Notes: generated by a model from the sequence alone, not told the origin. 64,000 bases of DNA from Pseudoflavonifractor phocaeensis (GCF_021531815.1 NZ_JADYUM010000003.1:124001-188000); one strand, 5' to 3'; counted from the stretch's first letter, positions 51,018-60,998 are shown. Program-made: numbers and translations.

Positions 51018-53324
51018 TTACTTCTCCGGCCGGAAGCGGATGACCACCGTTCCCTGGAGGTCGGTGCGGTAAAGCTCCGCCCCGGCCCGGTCCAGCCGCT
51101 CCAGGGTATCCGGGGCGGGGTGGCCGTAGGAGTTGGACTTCCCCACGGAGATGACGGCTACCTCGGGCCGGACGGCCTCCAGCAGCTCCTCCGTGGTGGA
51201 ATATTTGGAGCCGTGGTGGCCCGCCACCAGCAGTTCGATGTCAGGGAGCCGGACATGGTCCAGCAGCAGCTGCTCCGTCTGTCCGTCCATGTCCCCGGGG
51301 ATCAGCACATCGTAGTCTCCCGCCGTGGCCAGAACGGTGAGGCCCAGCTCGTTGGTCTCCCCCGCCCGGCCCAGAGGCGCGTATAACATAAACTCTTGCT
51401 CTCCGCCCAGGGAGACGCGGGTATCCTCCTGGATGAGCCAGACCTCCACGCCCCGGTCCTCCGCAAGCTCCAGAATCTCCCGGCGCAGCGGGTCCCCCTC
51501 CTCCACATCGGGGAGGGCGATGGCGGACACGTCGATGCGCTTCAAAAGCTGGGGGATGCCGTTGGCGTGGTCGGTGTGGTAGTGGGACACCACCAGCAGG
51601 TCCAGGGTGTTCCGCCCCAGGCTGTGGAGATAGTCGGCAGCCACGTCCCCGGCGTTGTCCGGGCTGTCCCCGCCGCAGTCCACCAGGGTCAGGTAGTTCC
51701 CGGCCTGGAGCAGGACGCTCTGGCCCTGGCCCACATCCAGCACCGCCGCCGTCAGTTTCCCCGCCTGGAAGGTCAGGGAGGTGAACAGCAAAGAAACCGC
51801 CAGGGTCACCGCCCCGGCACACAGGGGGATCACAGGCCGCCGTCCCCCCTTGCTCAGCAGGGTGACCGCCAGAAGCAGGCACAAAAATATGATCCAGGCT
51901 CGGTAGTAGAAAGACTCCAGCGGAATAGCGGCCATGGGCAGGCGGCCCAGAGCCTCCACCACCCGAATCAGCCAGCGGGCAATGGCTGTAAAGGGAATTG
52001 CCAGCACAGCGGCCGGGCCGGGGTGGAACATCCCCAGCAGCCCCAGAAACAGCCCGCTCAGAAACAGCAGGGCCACCGCCCACAGGGTGAGCAGGTTGGA
52101 AATGGGCGAGATGAGGGAAAACGTCTGAAAGTGGATGGCCACCAGAGGCACCGTCAGCACCGACGCCCCCAGGGTGGCGCACAGGACGGACACCAGGAAC
52201 CGGGGCACCTGCACCGCCAGACGGAGCAGCCTGTTTTTAGGCCGCTTGTCCAGCCGCAGCTTGCGTAGCATCCACACCTGAATGGTGTCTGACACCAGCA
52301 GAATGCCGGCCACCGCTCCGAAGGAGAGTTGGAGCCCCACATGGGCCGCGGAAAAGGGGTTCCAGGCCAGCAGGAGCATCAGGGCAAAGGCCAGGGCGGT
52401 AGGGCCGTCCCGCTCCCGGCCCAGCAGGGGCGCGATCTGGAGCAGCAGGATCATCACCGCCGCCCGGGTCACCGAGGGGGTACTGCCCGCCACGCCGCAG
52501 AAGGCAAGCACAAACAGGATGGTCACCAGGGCGGTGCTCCGCTTCCCCCGCCCCATGAGCGCAGCCACCAGGGCCGCCAGAAATGCCAGGTGCATCCCGG
52601 ACACCGACACCGTGTGGGACAGTCCCACCCGCTGCAGAGAGCTGGTGAACGCATCGGTCAGGCTGTCCCGGTTGCCCGTGACCAGCCCCCGGATCAGCGG
52701 GGACACGTCCTCCGGGAAAACACCGGCAATGGACCGCTTCAAATCCCGGGACAGTACCGCGGGCCAATCCCAAACCGGGACACGCCCGGGCCGCTGGATG
52801 TCCAGCCGCCCATAGGTCTGGGCCCGGAGGAAAATCCCCTTGGCGGTGTAGTAGGTGATCTCCTCCCCGGCGAAGGTGCGGTCCCCCAGGGTGCAGTGGG
52901 CCACCGTGGAGAGCCGGTCCCCCGGACGCAGGTCCGCCCCCTGCTCGTCCACATAGAGAATGGCGGACAGGCGGACGAAGGTATCCGTGTCCGCCCGGAC
53001 CAGGACGGACCAGCCGTAGTCCGTCTCCTGGGGCCAGTCGGCCACCGTGGCCGACAGCCTGACAGTGCGTCCGTCCAACTCCCGGGCGGGCTGGAAAAAG
53101 ATGGCGGTGTAGATCGCCGTCCAAATCAGACCCACTGCGGCCCCGGCGCACAGGAGGGCGCAGACCTTCCGGGGTCTGGTCCGGCTGCGCAGCAGGAGCC
53201 ACAGGGCCAGTCCCAGCAGGGCCAGCCCTCCCCCCACCGGAAGCCAGCAGTTCTCCGGGAGAACATAATTTGCCAGAAACACCGCGGCGGAGAAGGCGGA
53301 GGCAAAGATGGCAAGTATTCGCAT
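51018..53324 (-). CDS. comEC: ComEC/Rec2 family competence protein (DNA uptake channel)
   Basis: 768 aa. N-terminal membrane/OB part (helices at 5-70, then DUF4131 with LRPGDRLSTVAHCTLG), a central competence channel domain (SHTVSVSGMHLAFLAALV, the conserved SGxHxxxLS-like block, then about eight helices), and a C-terminal metallo-beta-lactamase domain with SHYHTDHANGIPQLL near 580, LIPGDMDGQTEQ, and VAGHHGSKYS. It would carry single-stranded DNA across the membrane and degrade the other strand. comEA and the pilus genes are not in the window, so competence is not shown. Confidence 0.94.
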   Translation of the reverse strand: MRILAIFASAFSAAVFLANYVLPENCWLPVGGGLALLGLALWLLLRSRTRPRKVCALLCAGAAVGLIWTAIYTAIFFQPARELDGRTVRLSATVADWPQETDYGWSVLVRADTDTFVRLSAILYVDEQGADLRPGDRLSTVAHCTLGDRTFAGEEITYYTAKGIFLRAQTYGRLDIQRPGRVPVWDWPAVLSRDLKRSIAGVFPEDVSPLIRGLVTGNRDSLTDAFTSSLQRVGLSHTVSVSGMHLAFLAALVAALMGRGKRSTALVTILFVLAFCGVAGSTPSVTRAAVMILLLQIAPLLGRERDGPTALAFALMLLLAWNPFSAAHVGLQLSFGAVAGILLVSDTIQVWMLRKLRLDKRPKNRLLRLAVQVPRFLVSVLCATLGASVLTVPLVAIHFQTFSLISPISNLLTLWAVALLFLSGLFLGLLGMFHPGPAAVLAIPFTAIARWLIRVVEALGRLPMAAIPLESFYYRAWIIFLCLLLAVTLLSKGGRRPVIPLCAGAVTLAVSLLFTSLTFQAGKLTAAVLDVGQGQSVLLQAGNYLTLVDCGGDSPDNAGDVAADYLHSLGRNTLDLLVVSHYHTDHANGIPQLLKRIDVSAIALPDVEEGDPLRREILELAEDRGVEVWLIQEDTRVSLGGEQEFMLYAPLGRAGETNELGLTVLATAGDYDVLIPGDMDGQTEQLLLDHVRLPDIELLVAGHHGSKYSTTEELLEAVRPEVAVISVGKSNSYGHPAPDTLERLDRAGAELYRTDLQGTVVIRFRPEK

Positions 53325-53389
53325 GGCGCCTCCTCCCCAGTTGATCTCTCATGCCCGCATGCAGATCGTGAGAGATCCTTTGCCGGCGG

Positions 53390-54667
53390 TCAGGGCTTTC
53401 CGCCCTGTTTTTTCAATTCATCCCAATACCGCCTCGCGGCCTGCTCCGTCTTGTTGTCGCCGTAGCGGTAGTAGTGTACCCCCTTCAGCTCCTCAGGCAG
53501 GTACTGCTGCTCCACCCAGTGGCCGGGGAAATCGTGGGGATACAAATATCCCTGCTCCCGCTCCAGCCCAGCCGAGTCGGCGTGGACATTCTGCAGCTGG
53601 CGGGGGATGTCCCCCGCCTTCCCCGCCCGGACGTCAGCCATGGCGGCGGCGATGCCCTCATAGACCGAGTTGGACTTGGGCGCGGTGGCCAGCAACACCA
53701 CCGCCTGGGCCAGCGGCAGCCTCGCCTCGGGCAGGCCCAGCTGGAGGGCGTTATCCACACAGGCCTTGACGATGGGGATGGCCATGGGATAGGCCATCCC
53801 CACGTCCTCGCTGGCGGAGCACAGGATGCGTCGGATGGCGGTGATCATATCCCCCGCCTCCAGCAGCCGGGCCAAATAGTGGAGGGCGGCGTCGGGGTCG
53901 GAGCCCCGCATGGATTTCATCAGGGCGGAGGCAATGTCGAAATGGGCGTCTCCCTCCCGGTCGTAGCGCATGGCCGACTTCTGGGCCACGGTTTTGGCGT
54001 CCTCCAAGCTGACAAGGAGTTTCCCTTGCTGGCGTTTGGCGGCACTGAGCAAAAGCTCAATGGCGTTCATGGCCTTCCGGATGTCTCCGCCGCAGGCCCA
54101 GGCAATGTGCTCCCGCACCCCGTCCTCACAGACCACCTGCGCTCCCAGCCGCTCCTCCATAATGGAGATCCCCCGGTCGATGGCGGGGAGGGCGTCCTCC
54201 GCTGTGATCTGCTTGAACTCAAAGACAGTGGCCCGGGACAGCACCGCCCCAAACACCGCGAAAAAGGGGTTCTCCGTGGTGGAGGCGATGAGGGTGATGC
54301 GGCCGTCTTCCATAAACTCCAAAAGGGACTGCTGCTGCTTTTTGTTGAAATACTGGATCTCGTCCAGGTAAAGCAGCACTCCCTCCGGGGCCATGAGGGT
54401 GCCGATGTCCGCCATGATGTCCTTGATGTCGGAGATGGAGGCGGTGGTGGCATTGAGCCGGTGGAGGGGCCGGTTGGTCCGCTGGGCAATGATGTTGGCC
54501 ACAGTGGTCTTTCCCGTCCCGGAGGGGCCGTAGAAGATCAGATTGGGGACGCTGCCGCCCTCGATGATCCGACGCAGCAGGCCGTCCTTGCCCAAAATAT
54601 GCTTCTGCCCCACCACCTGGTCCAGGTTTTGGGGCCGTATCTCATCCGCCAGAGGGCGGTATGCCAT
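53390..54667 (-). CDS. rarA: Replication-associated recombination protein A (RarA/MgsA)
   Basis: AAA+ ATPase at stalled forks. 425 aa. MAYRPLADEIRPQNLDQVVGQ start, Walker A GPSGTGKTT, Walker B LLYLDEIQYFNKKQQ, sensor 1 IASTTENPFF, arginine finger within VLSRATVFEFKQI, and C-terminal oligomerisation part SDPDAALHYLARLLEAGDM, ICSASEDVGMA. Lies between comEC and the YczE-like gene. Confidence 0.96.
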   Translation of the reverse strand: MAYRPLADEIRPQNLDQVVGQKHILGKDGLLRRIIEGGSVPNLIFYGPSGTGKTTVANIIAQRTNRPLHRLNATTASISDIKDIMADIGTLMAPEGVLLYLDEIQYFNKKQQQSLLEFMEDGRITLIASTTENPFFAVFGAVLSRATVFEFKQITAEDALPAIDRGISIMEERLGAQVVCEDGVREHIAWACGGDIRKAMNAIELLLSAAKRQQGKLLVSLEDAKTVAQKSAMRYDREGDAHFDIASALMKSMRGSDPDAALHYLARLLEAGDMITAIRRILCSASEDVGMAYPMAIPIVKACVDNALQLGLPEARLPLAQAVVLLATAPKSNSVYEGIAAAMADVRAGKAGDIPRQLQNVHADSAGLEREQGYLYPHDFPGHWVEQQYLPEELKGVHYYRYGDNKTEQAARRYWDELKKQGGKP

Positions 54668-54679
54668 AGGCTCATCTCC

Positions 54680-55375
54680 TTATTCTCGGGACAATTCCCT
54701 CTCACATTCCGTCCGGGGTTTGGCCGGCGCTCCGTCCAGCCCCGCGGCACGGCACATTTTATCCTTGAAGAAGTAGTTGACCACTGCCACCGCCCGGCCT
54801 ACGCCCAGCATAGCGATGATGGTGCCCACGCCGACACCCACGATATGGCCCACCTCCACCATGCACAGGATACAGGTGGTGGCCACACAGCCGATGTCAA
54901 AAATGTTCTTGGTAAAGCCCTGGTCCCTGCCGATCCGCTCCGCCAGAGCCTGAACGATACCGTCTCCGGGATTGGGTACCAGGCGCATATTCACCGTCAT
55001 GGTGATCCCCACGCCGGTGACCCCGATGGCCAGGGCCAGCATGAGCAGATTGGATACCAGGCCGTGGGTCAGTGGATCGTAGGCCACCAGCCGGTCAAAC
55101 ACGTTCAGAAGGCGGCTGAACACCAGACTGAAAGGCAGCTGGAGCAGATCGTACCAGCGGCGGTTTTTTCCCCGCAGGGCAAACTCCGCCGCCACAAAAA
55201 TGCAGTATTGGATAAATGTGACGTCTCCCATGCTGATTCCCGTGATCTGATAGACACTGTAGGACACCGATAAAATCGGCGAAACGCCCAGCCCCGTCTT
55301 GGTATTCAGCGTCAGGCCCATGGCCAGCACCAAGATCCCCGCGCCGTAAATCAGACCCCGATAAAACCGCTTCAC
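54680..55375 (-). CDS. YczE/YitT-like membrane protein
   Basis: 231 aa, five or so membrane helices. MKRFYRGLIYGAGILVLAMG, LNTKTGLGVSPILSVSYSV, and NMRLVPNPGDGIVQALAE match the YczE/YyaS/YitT family of unknown role (possibly small-solute export). Start ATG overlaps the nth stop by 4 bp. Single conserved acid-rich loop near residue 140. Confidence 0.85.
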   Translation of the reverse strand: MKRFYRGLIYGAGILVLAMGLTLNTKTGLGVSPILSVSYSVYQITGISMGDVTFIQYCIFVAAEFALRGKNRRWYDLLQLPFSLVFSRLLNVFDRLVAYDPLTHGLVSNLLMLALAIGVTGVGITMTVNMRLVPNPGDGIVQALAERIGRDQGFTKNIFDIGCVATTCILCMVEVGHIVGVGVGTIIAMLGVGRAVAVVNYFFKDKMCRAAGLDGAPAKPRTECERELSRE

Positions 55376-56058
55376 TTCTGCCCCTTCTTTTCCTTGGATT
55401 TTTCTTTGTCTTCCCCGCCGTTTTTGGTGAAGTAATCACACCAGGGCCGCAGAACGCAGTTCTGACACTGGGGACGGCGGGCAATGCACACCGCCCGCCC
55501 ATGGAGGACCAGCCGGTGGCAGAAGTCATTGGATTCCTCAGGGGGCAGAATGGCCCGGAGCTGCTGCTCCACCTTGCCGGGGTCTTTGGAGCCGTCGGTA
55601 AGGCCCAGCAGGCCGGAGATGCGGATACAGTGGGTGTCGGCCACCACCACGCCGGGGGTATGGTAGACGTCCCCCAGGATCAGGTTGGCCGTCTTGCGGC
55701 CCACGCCGGGCAGCCGCAGCAGGTCTTCCATGGTATCCGGCACCTTCCCGCCGTACTCCCGGACCAGCATCTGGGAGGCCAGCACGATGTCCCGGGCCTT
55801 GGCCCGGAAAAAGCCGGTGGAGTGGATATATTCCTCCACCTCGCTGATGTCCGCCTGGGCCAGGGACTCCAGGGTGGGGAACCGGGCGTAAAGGGCCGGG
55901 GTCACCTTGTTCACCCGCTCGTCCGTACACTGGGCCGCCAGCCGCACGGAAAACAGCAGTTCATAGTCTTTGCGGTACTCCAGGGAACAGATCCCATCGG
56001 GATACAGCTCTTTCAGCGCCTCCACAATGGCCCGAACCTGGTCTTTCGTCTTTTTCAT
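55372..56058 (-). CDS. nth: Endonuclease III
   Basis: Base-excision repair glycosylase and AP lyase for oxidised pyrimidines. 228 aa. Helix-hairpin-helix LPGVGRKTANLILG with the catalytic lysine near 122, catalytic aspartate in VVADTHCIR near 140, and the [4Fe-4S] loop C-x6-C-x2-C-x5-C in VCIARRPQCQNCVLRPWC. The C-terminal tail after it is lysine- and glutamate-rich. Coupled to the YczE-like gene. Confidence 0.97.
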   Translation of the reverse strand: MKKTKDQVRAIVEALKELYPDGICSLEYRKDYELLFSVRLAAQCTDERVNKVTPALYARFPTLESLAQADISEVEEYIHSTGFFRAKARDIVLASQMLVREYGGKVPDTMEDLLRLPGVGRKTANLILGDVYHTPGVVVADTHCIRISGLLGLTDGSKDPGKVEQQLRAILPPEESNDFCHRLVLHGRAVCIARRPQCQNCVLRPWCDYFTKNGGEDKEKSKEKKGQK

Positions 56059-56223
56059 CTGATCACCACTTCTGACGGAACGCCCCGCGCTCAGACAGGC
56101 GCGCGTTCACGTTATTTTTATATGATACCATATCTCGCCGAAATTTTCGACTGCTTTTTTCTCCGATCCCGATTTTTACAAGCGTCTTTTTCCTGCGTTC
56201 CGTCCCGAGCGGCATCAGAGGCA

Positions 56224-56259
56224 GAAAACGCGGGCCGCCGGAAGCGGGCGGCCCGCGTC
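56224..56259 (-). terminator. Terminator after the sodium-dependent transporter gene
   Basis: Minus strand ACGCGGGCCGCC-CGCTTCC-GGCGGCCCGCGT followed by TTTC: a perfect 12-bp stem, 47 bp after the stop at 56306. Confidence 0.85.
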
Positions 56260-56305
56260 TTGGACTCTTTTTCATCGGAAATGCCCGGACGCCCCACAGG
56301 TCCTC

Positions 56306-57688
56306 TCAGGCAAAAAACTGGTTCCAATAGCCCATGAAGAAAATGAACAGCACCACCACCGGCAAAACATAGGTCACATAGGGCCGTACGCCCCTGGGGA
56401 ACTTCAGTCCGGCGCCGGTGTTGGCCTCGGCCAGGAAGTTCTCCCAGCCCCAGCCCCGGCGGGAGACGCAGAACACCAGATAGACCAGGGACCCGAGAGG
56501 CAGGACGTTCTGGCTGACCAGGAAGTCCTCAATGCCGGAGATGTCCATACCCAGGACGGTGAAGCCGGACCACAGGTTGAAGCCCAGGGCACAGGGTGCG
56601 GACAGAAGCAGCACCGCCACGCAATTGACCGCCACCGCCTTTCTGCGGCTCCACCCCCACATATCCATGGAGAAGGAAATGATGTTTTCAAAGACGGCGA
56701 TGATGGTAGACATGGCAGCGAAGGACAGGAAGACGAAGAACAGCGTCCCCCACAGGCGGCCCATGGGCATCTCGTTGAAAATGTTGGGCAGGGTGATGAA
56801 CACCAGGGAGGGACCGGCCCCGGGGGCCACGCCGTAGGCGGAGCAGGCGGGGAAAATGATCAGTCCCGCCACGAAGGCCACGAAGGTGTCCAGGCCGCAG
56901 ATGCGCAGGGCCTCACCTCCGAGGGAGTGGCTCTTGTCGATGTAGCTGCCGAAAATGGCGATGGCGCCGATGCCCAGAGACAGGGTGAAGAACGCCTGGC
57001 CCATGGCGGCGAACACGGCCTCTCCCAGGATCCACTTTCCCTCCGCGTCGTACATCAGATTCCGGAAGTTGGGCCAGAGGTAGAAGCGCAGGCCCTCGGC
57101 GCCTCCCGCCAACGTCAGGGAGCGGACCGCCAGCACCAGCATCAGCACCAGCAGACACAGCATCATGGGCTTGGTCACCTTTTCCACGCCGTTCTGGAGA
57201 CCCTGGAGACACACTGCCATACCCAGCAGGATGACCAGGGCCATGAACAGCAGCATGATCCCCGGCTTTCCCATCAGGGCGGAAAACTCACCGGCCACAC
57301 CGTCGGCGCTCAGGCCGGTAAAGTCCCCCATGGCCATCTTGCCGCAGTACAGCACCAGCCACCCGGCGATGACGGTATAGAACATCATCAGCAGGTAGTT
57401 TCCGGCAAAGCCCACCCAGCTGTACAGGTGCCACTTGGAGCCTTTGGGCTCCAGTACGTGGAAGGACCGGGCCATGCTCTTCTGACTGGCCCGGCCCACA
57501 GCCAGCTCCATTACCATGACGGGCAGGCCCAGGACCGCCAGAAATAACAGGTACACCAGCACAAAAGCGGCGCCGCCATACTGCCCCACGATATAGGGGA
57601 ACCGCCAAACGTTCCCCAGCCCGATGGCACACCCCGCCGAGATCAGCAAAAATCCCAGGCGGGAAGAAAAATTCTCTCTTTTCTCCAT
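56306..57688 (-). CDS. Sodium-dependent transporter, NSS (SNF) family
   Basis: 460 aa, about eleven helices. RLGFLLISAGCAIGLGNVWRFPYIVGQYGGAAF carries the sodium and substrate sites of helix 1, and FFTLSLGIGAIAIFGSYIDKS the unwound helix 6. LAFAG-like gating segments follow. Substrate probably an amino acid or amine, as in LeuT and MhsT; not decidable here. It has its own promoter and terminator. Confidence 0.94.
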   Translation of the reverse strand: MEKRENFSSRLGFLLISAGCAIGLGNVWRFPYIVGQYGGAAFVLVYLLFLAVLGLPVMVMELAVGRASQKSMARSFHVLEPKGSKWHLYSWVGFAGNYLLMMFYTVIAGWLVLYCGKMAMGDFTGLSADGVAGEFSALMGKPGIMLLFMALVILLGMAVCLQGLQNGVEKVTKPMMLCLLVLMLVLAVRSLTLAGGAEGLRFYLWPNFRNLMYDAEGKWILGEAVFAAMGQAFFTLSLGIGAIAIFGSYIDKSHSLGGEALRICGLDTFVAFVAGLIIFPACSAYGVAPGAGPSLVFITLPNIFNEMPMGRLWGTLFFVFLSFAAMSTIIAVFENIISFSMDMWGWSRRKAVAVNCVAVLLLSAPCALGFNLWSGFTVLGMDISGIEDFLVSQNVLPLGSLVYLVFCVSRRGWGWENFLAEANTGAGLKFPRGVRPYVTYVLPVVVLFIFFMGYWNQFFA

Positions 57689-57741
57689 TCCGAGAACCTC
57701 CTTTATCCTTCGGCCCTCTCTAGGCCGCGCACAGTAAAGCC

Positions 57742-57770
57742 ATTGTACTAGATTTTCTCCCCACGGTCAA
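57742..57770 (-). promoter_or_regulatory. Sigma-A promoter for the sodium-dependent transporter
   Basis: Minus strand TTGACC (57770-57765), 17-bp spacer, TACAAT (57747-57742). Most of the rest of the 319-bp gap 57689-58007 holds no gene I can support. Confidence 0.7.
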
Positions 57771-57944
57771 CCGTTTGGGTGGATGGCCATCCATCTTTCC
57801 GGCCGGACTGCAGAATATGCTTTCCTGAGCTGTTTATTCCAGGCGGGAATTATGGGGCCAGGTCAGCGTTCTGCCTTCACGAAGCACTGCTTCAATACGC
57901 CGGTAAACTCAGATTCACCCCATCTTCGGAGAGACGGCTACAGC

Positions 57945-57981
57945 AAAACCTCCCTCTGTCAAAATGACAGAGGGAGGTTTT
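57945..57981. terminator. Bidirectional hairpin after the MarR gene
   Basis: AAAACCTCCCTCTGTCA-aaa-TGACAGAGGGAGGTTTT: a perfect 17-bp stem with a 3-nt loop, 27 bp after the MarR stop at 58008. Confidence 0.85.
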
Positions 57982-58007
57982 CATTTTGAACCGTCAGCCG
58001 GCACGTC

Positions 58008-58454
58008 TTACTTTTCTTTCATCTTGACCTCAGGCATCAGTTCCTCACCCACCACATGGAGCATATGGTCCAGCTGCTCGGTCTCTTCCGGCGTAAACCG
58101 GTTTTTGATCCGGCCCATCACTTCCTGAAGGTAGGTGCTGCTGATGTTGTAGTAATCCAGATACTTTTGGGTGGGCCGCAGATGATACTCCCGGCGGTCA
58201 TAGGGTGACTGGACCTTTTCCACATAGCCCTTTTGGATTAGGCTGTTTACCTTATAGGCGGCATTGGGGGATGAGATGTGGACAAAGGAGGCAAATTCGT
58301 TGATCGTCGGCTCCTTCAGCGCCTGGATGATCTCCATACAGAAGGTCTCCACCGCCGTCAGCGTAGCCTCCCGGCTTTGAAAACGGGAAAATATCTCCTG
58401 ATAAAAATGCAGTTTGAATTTGGTATACACCTCGTCAAAGCTTTCCTCCAGCAA
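58008..58454 (-). CDS. MarR family regulator beside the fab genes (FabT-like)
   Basis: 148 aa. Winged helix-turn-helix of the MarR family: TINEFASFVHISSPNAAYKVNSLIQKGYVEKVQSPYDRREYHL has the recognition helix and the wing with the conserved D-R-R. Flanking helices at both ends form the dimer part. It is the last gene of the fab run, 93 bp after fabZ. In streptococci FabT, also a MarR protein, sits in the fab cluster and represses it; the same role here is inferred from position. No operator was identified. Confidence 0.85.
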   Translation of the reverse strand: MLEESFDEVYTKFKLHFYQEIFSRFQSREATLTAVETFCMEIIQALKEPTINEFASFVHISSPNAAYKVNSLIQKGYVEKVQSPYDRREYHLRPTQKYLDYYNISSTYLQEVMGRIKNRFTPEETEQLDHMLHVVGEELMPEVKMKEK

Positions 58455-58547
58455 CGTTCTTCCTCCTCACTGCACCGGAATCCGCCATTGTATCTGAAAA
58501 CAGTCATTTTTTCCATGCTGATTCCAGTATATCAAAAGTTTACCGGT

Positions 58548-58994
58548 TCAGCAAGAGGAGGCTGGACTTTCCGTCAGCGCAAAGGTCAGTTCCGCCTTGC
58601 AGGCGGTCTTTCCGCTCACCTTGGCGGTGGCGGTGCCGAAGCCCACAGGCCCCCGCTGGGCGGTGAGCTCACACTCCAGTTCCAGCACGTCGCCGGGACG
58701 GACCTGTTGCTTGAAGCGGGCGTTCTTGATGCCCCCGAACAGCGCCAGCTTGCCCTTGTTCTCCGGCACGGTGAGAATGGCCACCGCCCCCACCTGGGCC
58801 AGGGCCTCGATGATGAGGACACCGGGCATCACCTTATAGCCGGGGAAATGTCCCTGGAAAAAGGGCTCGTTGGCAGTTACGCACTTGATGCCCTTGGCGC
58901 TCTGGCCAGGTTCACAGGCCGTGATCTTATCCACCAGCAGGAAGGGGTAGCGGTGGGGCAGCAAGGCCTCGATCTGGTCGATGTTCAGTTCCAT
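58548..58994 (-). CDS. fabZ: 3-hydroxyacyl-ACP dehydratase FabZ
   Basis: Dehydrates 3-hydroxyacyl-ACP in fatty-acid elongation; hot-dog fold. Start at the ATG at 58994 ([22 protein letters not shown]), with GGAGGAGG upstream; an earlier start would overlap fabF further. Catalytic histidine and glutamate are in [25 protein letters not shown]. 148 aa. 2 bp after fabF. Confidence 0.97.
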   Translation of the reverse strand: MELNIDQIEALLPHRYPFLLVDKITACEPGQSAKGIKCVTANEPFFQGHFPGYKVMPGVLIIEALAQVGAVAILTVPENKGKLALFGGIKNARFKQQVRPGDVLELECELTAQRGPVGFGTATAKVSGKTACKAELTFALTESPASSC

Positions 58995-58996
58995 AT

Positions 58997-60241
58997 TCAG
59001 TCCTCCTCCCACTTCTTCAGCACGATGGCGGCGTTGTGGCCGCCGAAGCCCAGGGAGTTGGACAGTGCCACCTTGATCTCCGCCTCACGGCCCTGGTTGG
59101 GCACGATGTCCAGATCGCAGGCCGGATCGGGCTGCTCATAGCCGATGGTGGCGGGAACAAAGCCCTCCTTCAGGGCCAGGGCGGTGAAGATGGCCTCCAC
59201 CGCGCCGGCGGCGCCCAGCAGGTGGCCGGTCATGGACTTGGTGGAGCTGACCATCAGTTTCTTGGCGTGCTCCCCGAAGGTGGTGTGGATGGCCGCTGTC
59301 TCACAGGCGTCGTTCATGGAAGTGGAGGTGCCGTGGGTGTTGATATAATCCACCGCCTCAGGGGCGATCCCGGCATCGGCCAGGGCCTGGGCCATACAAG
59401 CGGCTCCGCCCGCTCCGCCGGGGGCGGGAGCGGTGATATGGTGGGCATCGCAGTTGGCGCCGTAGCCCAGCACCTCGGCATAGATCTTGGCGCCCCGGGC
59501 CTTGGCGTGCTCGTACTCCTCCAGCACCAGGATACCCGCGCCCTCCCCCATGACAAAGCCGGAACGCCGGGCGTCAAAGGGGATGGAGGCCGCCAGAGGG
59601 TCCTGGCTGTCGGTGAGGGCCTTCATGGCGGTGAAGCCGCCCATGGCCAGAGGGGTGATCGCGGCCTCAGCGCCGCCGCACAGCATCACGTCGCCGTAAC
59701 CGTCCCGAATGTGGCGGAAGGCGTCGCCCACGGCGTTGGTACCGCCGGCACAGGCGGTGACCACGCAGGAGCACATGCCCCGGAAGCCGTAGCGGATGGC
59801 GGCATGGCCCGCCGCCATGTTGGAGATGATCATGGGGATCATAAAGGGGGACACGGAGTCAAAGCCCTTGGCCAGGCCGCGCTCATAGGCCCCCCCCACC
59901 GTCTCAAAGCCGCCGATGCCGCTGGAGATCAGCACGCCGCAGCGGTCCAGATCTTCCTTCTCCCGGTCCAGACTGCTGTCGGCCATGGCCTGGTCGGCGG
60001 CGATGAGGGCAAACTGGGTGAAGCGGTCCATCTTCTTGGCGTCCCGCTTGCCCAGCAGGCCGTCCACATCCAGGTCCTTCACCTCTCCGGCCAGCTTTAC
60101 CTTCTGGTTGGCGGTATCATAGCGGGTAATGGGGCCGATGCCGCATTTGCCGGCCTTCACAGCCTCCCAGCTCTCCGCCACCGTATTGCCGGTGGGGTTC
60201 ACGGTCCCCATACCGGTAATGACTACTCTGCGTTTTTCCAT
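58997..60241 (-). CDS. fabF: Beta-ketoacyl-ACP synthase II
   Basis: Condensing enzyme of fatty-acid elongation, including the step to longer unsaturated chains. 414 aa. Start at the ATG at 60241 ([19 protein letters not shown]), with GAGGTGAAGG upstream. Cys-His-His triad: [16 protein letters not shown] (Cys near 164), [16 protein letters not shown] (His near 304), [14 protein letters not shown] (His near 340). Between fabG and fabZ. Confidence 0.98.
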   Translation of the reverse strand: MEKRRVVITGMGTVNPTGNTVAESWEAVKAGKCGIGPITRYDTANQKVKLAGEVKDLDVDGLLGKRDAKKMDRFTQFALIAADQAMADSSLDREKEDLDRCGVLISSGIGGFETVGGAYERGLAKGFDSVSPFMIPMIISNMAAGHAAIRYGFRGMCSCVVTACAGGTNAVGDAFRHIRDGYGDVMLCGGAEAAITPLAMGGFTAMKALTDSQDPLAASIPFDARRSGFVMGEGAGILVLEEYEHAKARGAKIYAEVLGYGANCDAHHITAPAPGGAGGAACMAQALADAGIAPEAVDYINTHGTSTSMNDACETAAIHTTFGEHAKKLMVSSTKSMTGHLLGAAGAVEAIFTALALKEGFVPATIGYEQPDPACDLDIVPNQGREAEIKVALSNSLGFGGHNAAIVLKKWEED

Positions 60242-60254
60242 ATCCTTCACCTCA

Positions 60255-60998
60255 TTACACCGCCATTCCGCCGTCCACACACAGCACCTGGCCGGTGATA
60301 TAGGCGGAATCCTGCTCCGCGAAGAAGGCCACCGCCCGCGCCACGTCCTCAGGGGCGCCGGGACGGCCCATGGGGATGGTGGACAGCATGGCTTCCTTGG
60401 CCTTCTCCGGCAGAACGGCGGTCATATCCGTGTCAATAAAGCCGGGAGCCACGGCGTTGACGGTGATGTTCCGCCCGGCCAGCTCCTTGGCGGCGGCCTT
60501 GGTCAGGCCCAGAATCCCCGCCTTGCTGGCGGCATAGCCCGTTTGCCCCGGGTTGCCCCGCAGGCCCACCACGCTGGACAGGTTGACGATCCGCCCGAAG
60601 CGCTGGCGCATCATCAGCTTGGAGGCGGCCTTCATGCAGAAATAGGCCCCCTTCAGATTGGTGTCCAGCACCCGGTCCAGGTCCTCGGCCTTGGCGGTCA
60701 TCAGCAGGCCGTCCCGGGTGATGCCCGCGTTGTTCACCAGAATGTCCACTTTGCCGAAGCGGTCCTTCACCGCCTTTACCAGTTCCTCGCAGGCAGCGGG
60801 ATCGGCCACATCGGCCCGGAAGGCCTCAGCCTCCGCGCCCAGTGCCCGGCAGGCCTCCACCGTCTCCTGGGCGGCGGCCTCGTTGCCTGCGTAATTGACG
60901 GCCACAGCCGCCCCCCGGCGGGCCAGTTCCAGGCAGATGGCCCGGCCGTTCCCCCGGCTGCCGCCGGTGACCAGAGCCACAGCACCCTTCATGGTCAT
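60255..60998 (-). CDS. fabG: 3-oxoacyl-ACP reductase FabG
   Basis: NADPH-dependent reduction in each elongation round. 247-aa short-chain dehydrogenase: LVTGGSRGNGRAI (cofactor loop, with N where I is usual), NNAGITRDGLLM, NLSSVVGLRGNPGQTGYAASKAG with the Ser-Tyr-Lys set, and VAPGFIDTDMT. The start overlaps the fabD stop by 4 bp. Confidence 0.97.
   Translation of the reverse strand: MTMKGAVALVTGGSRGNGRAICLELARRGAAVAVNYAGNEAAAQETVEACRALGAEAEAFRADVADPAACEELVKAVKDRFGKVDILVNNAGITRDGLLMTAKAEDLDRVLDTNLKGAYFCMKAASKLMMRQRFGRIVNLSSVVGLRGNPGQTGYAASKAGILGLTKAAAKELAGRNITVNAVAPGFIDTDMTAVLPEKAKEAMLSTIPMGRPGAPEDVARAVAFFAEQDSAYITGQVLCVDGGMAV

Noticed and set aside
49955-57688. comEC, sigma factor and recombination genes as a competence locus
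   Set aside because: comEA, comGA-type pilus genes, dprA and comK-like regulators are absent. These genes are individually widespread, so no competence system can be claimed from the window.
57779-57989. Two overlapping plus-strand frames near 57780
   Set aside because: They overlap each other in two frames, lack ribosome sites and run through the hairpin at 57945.
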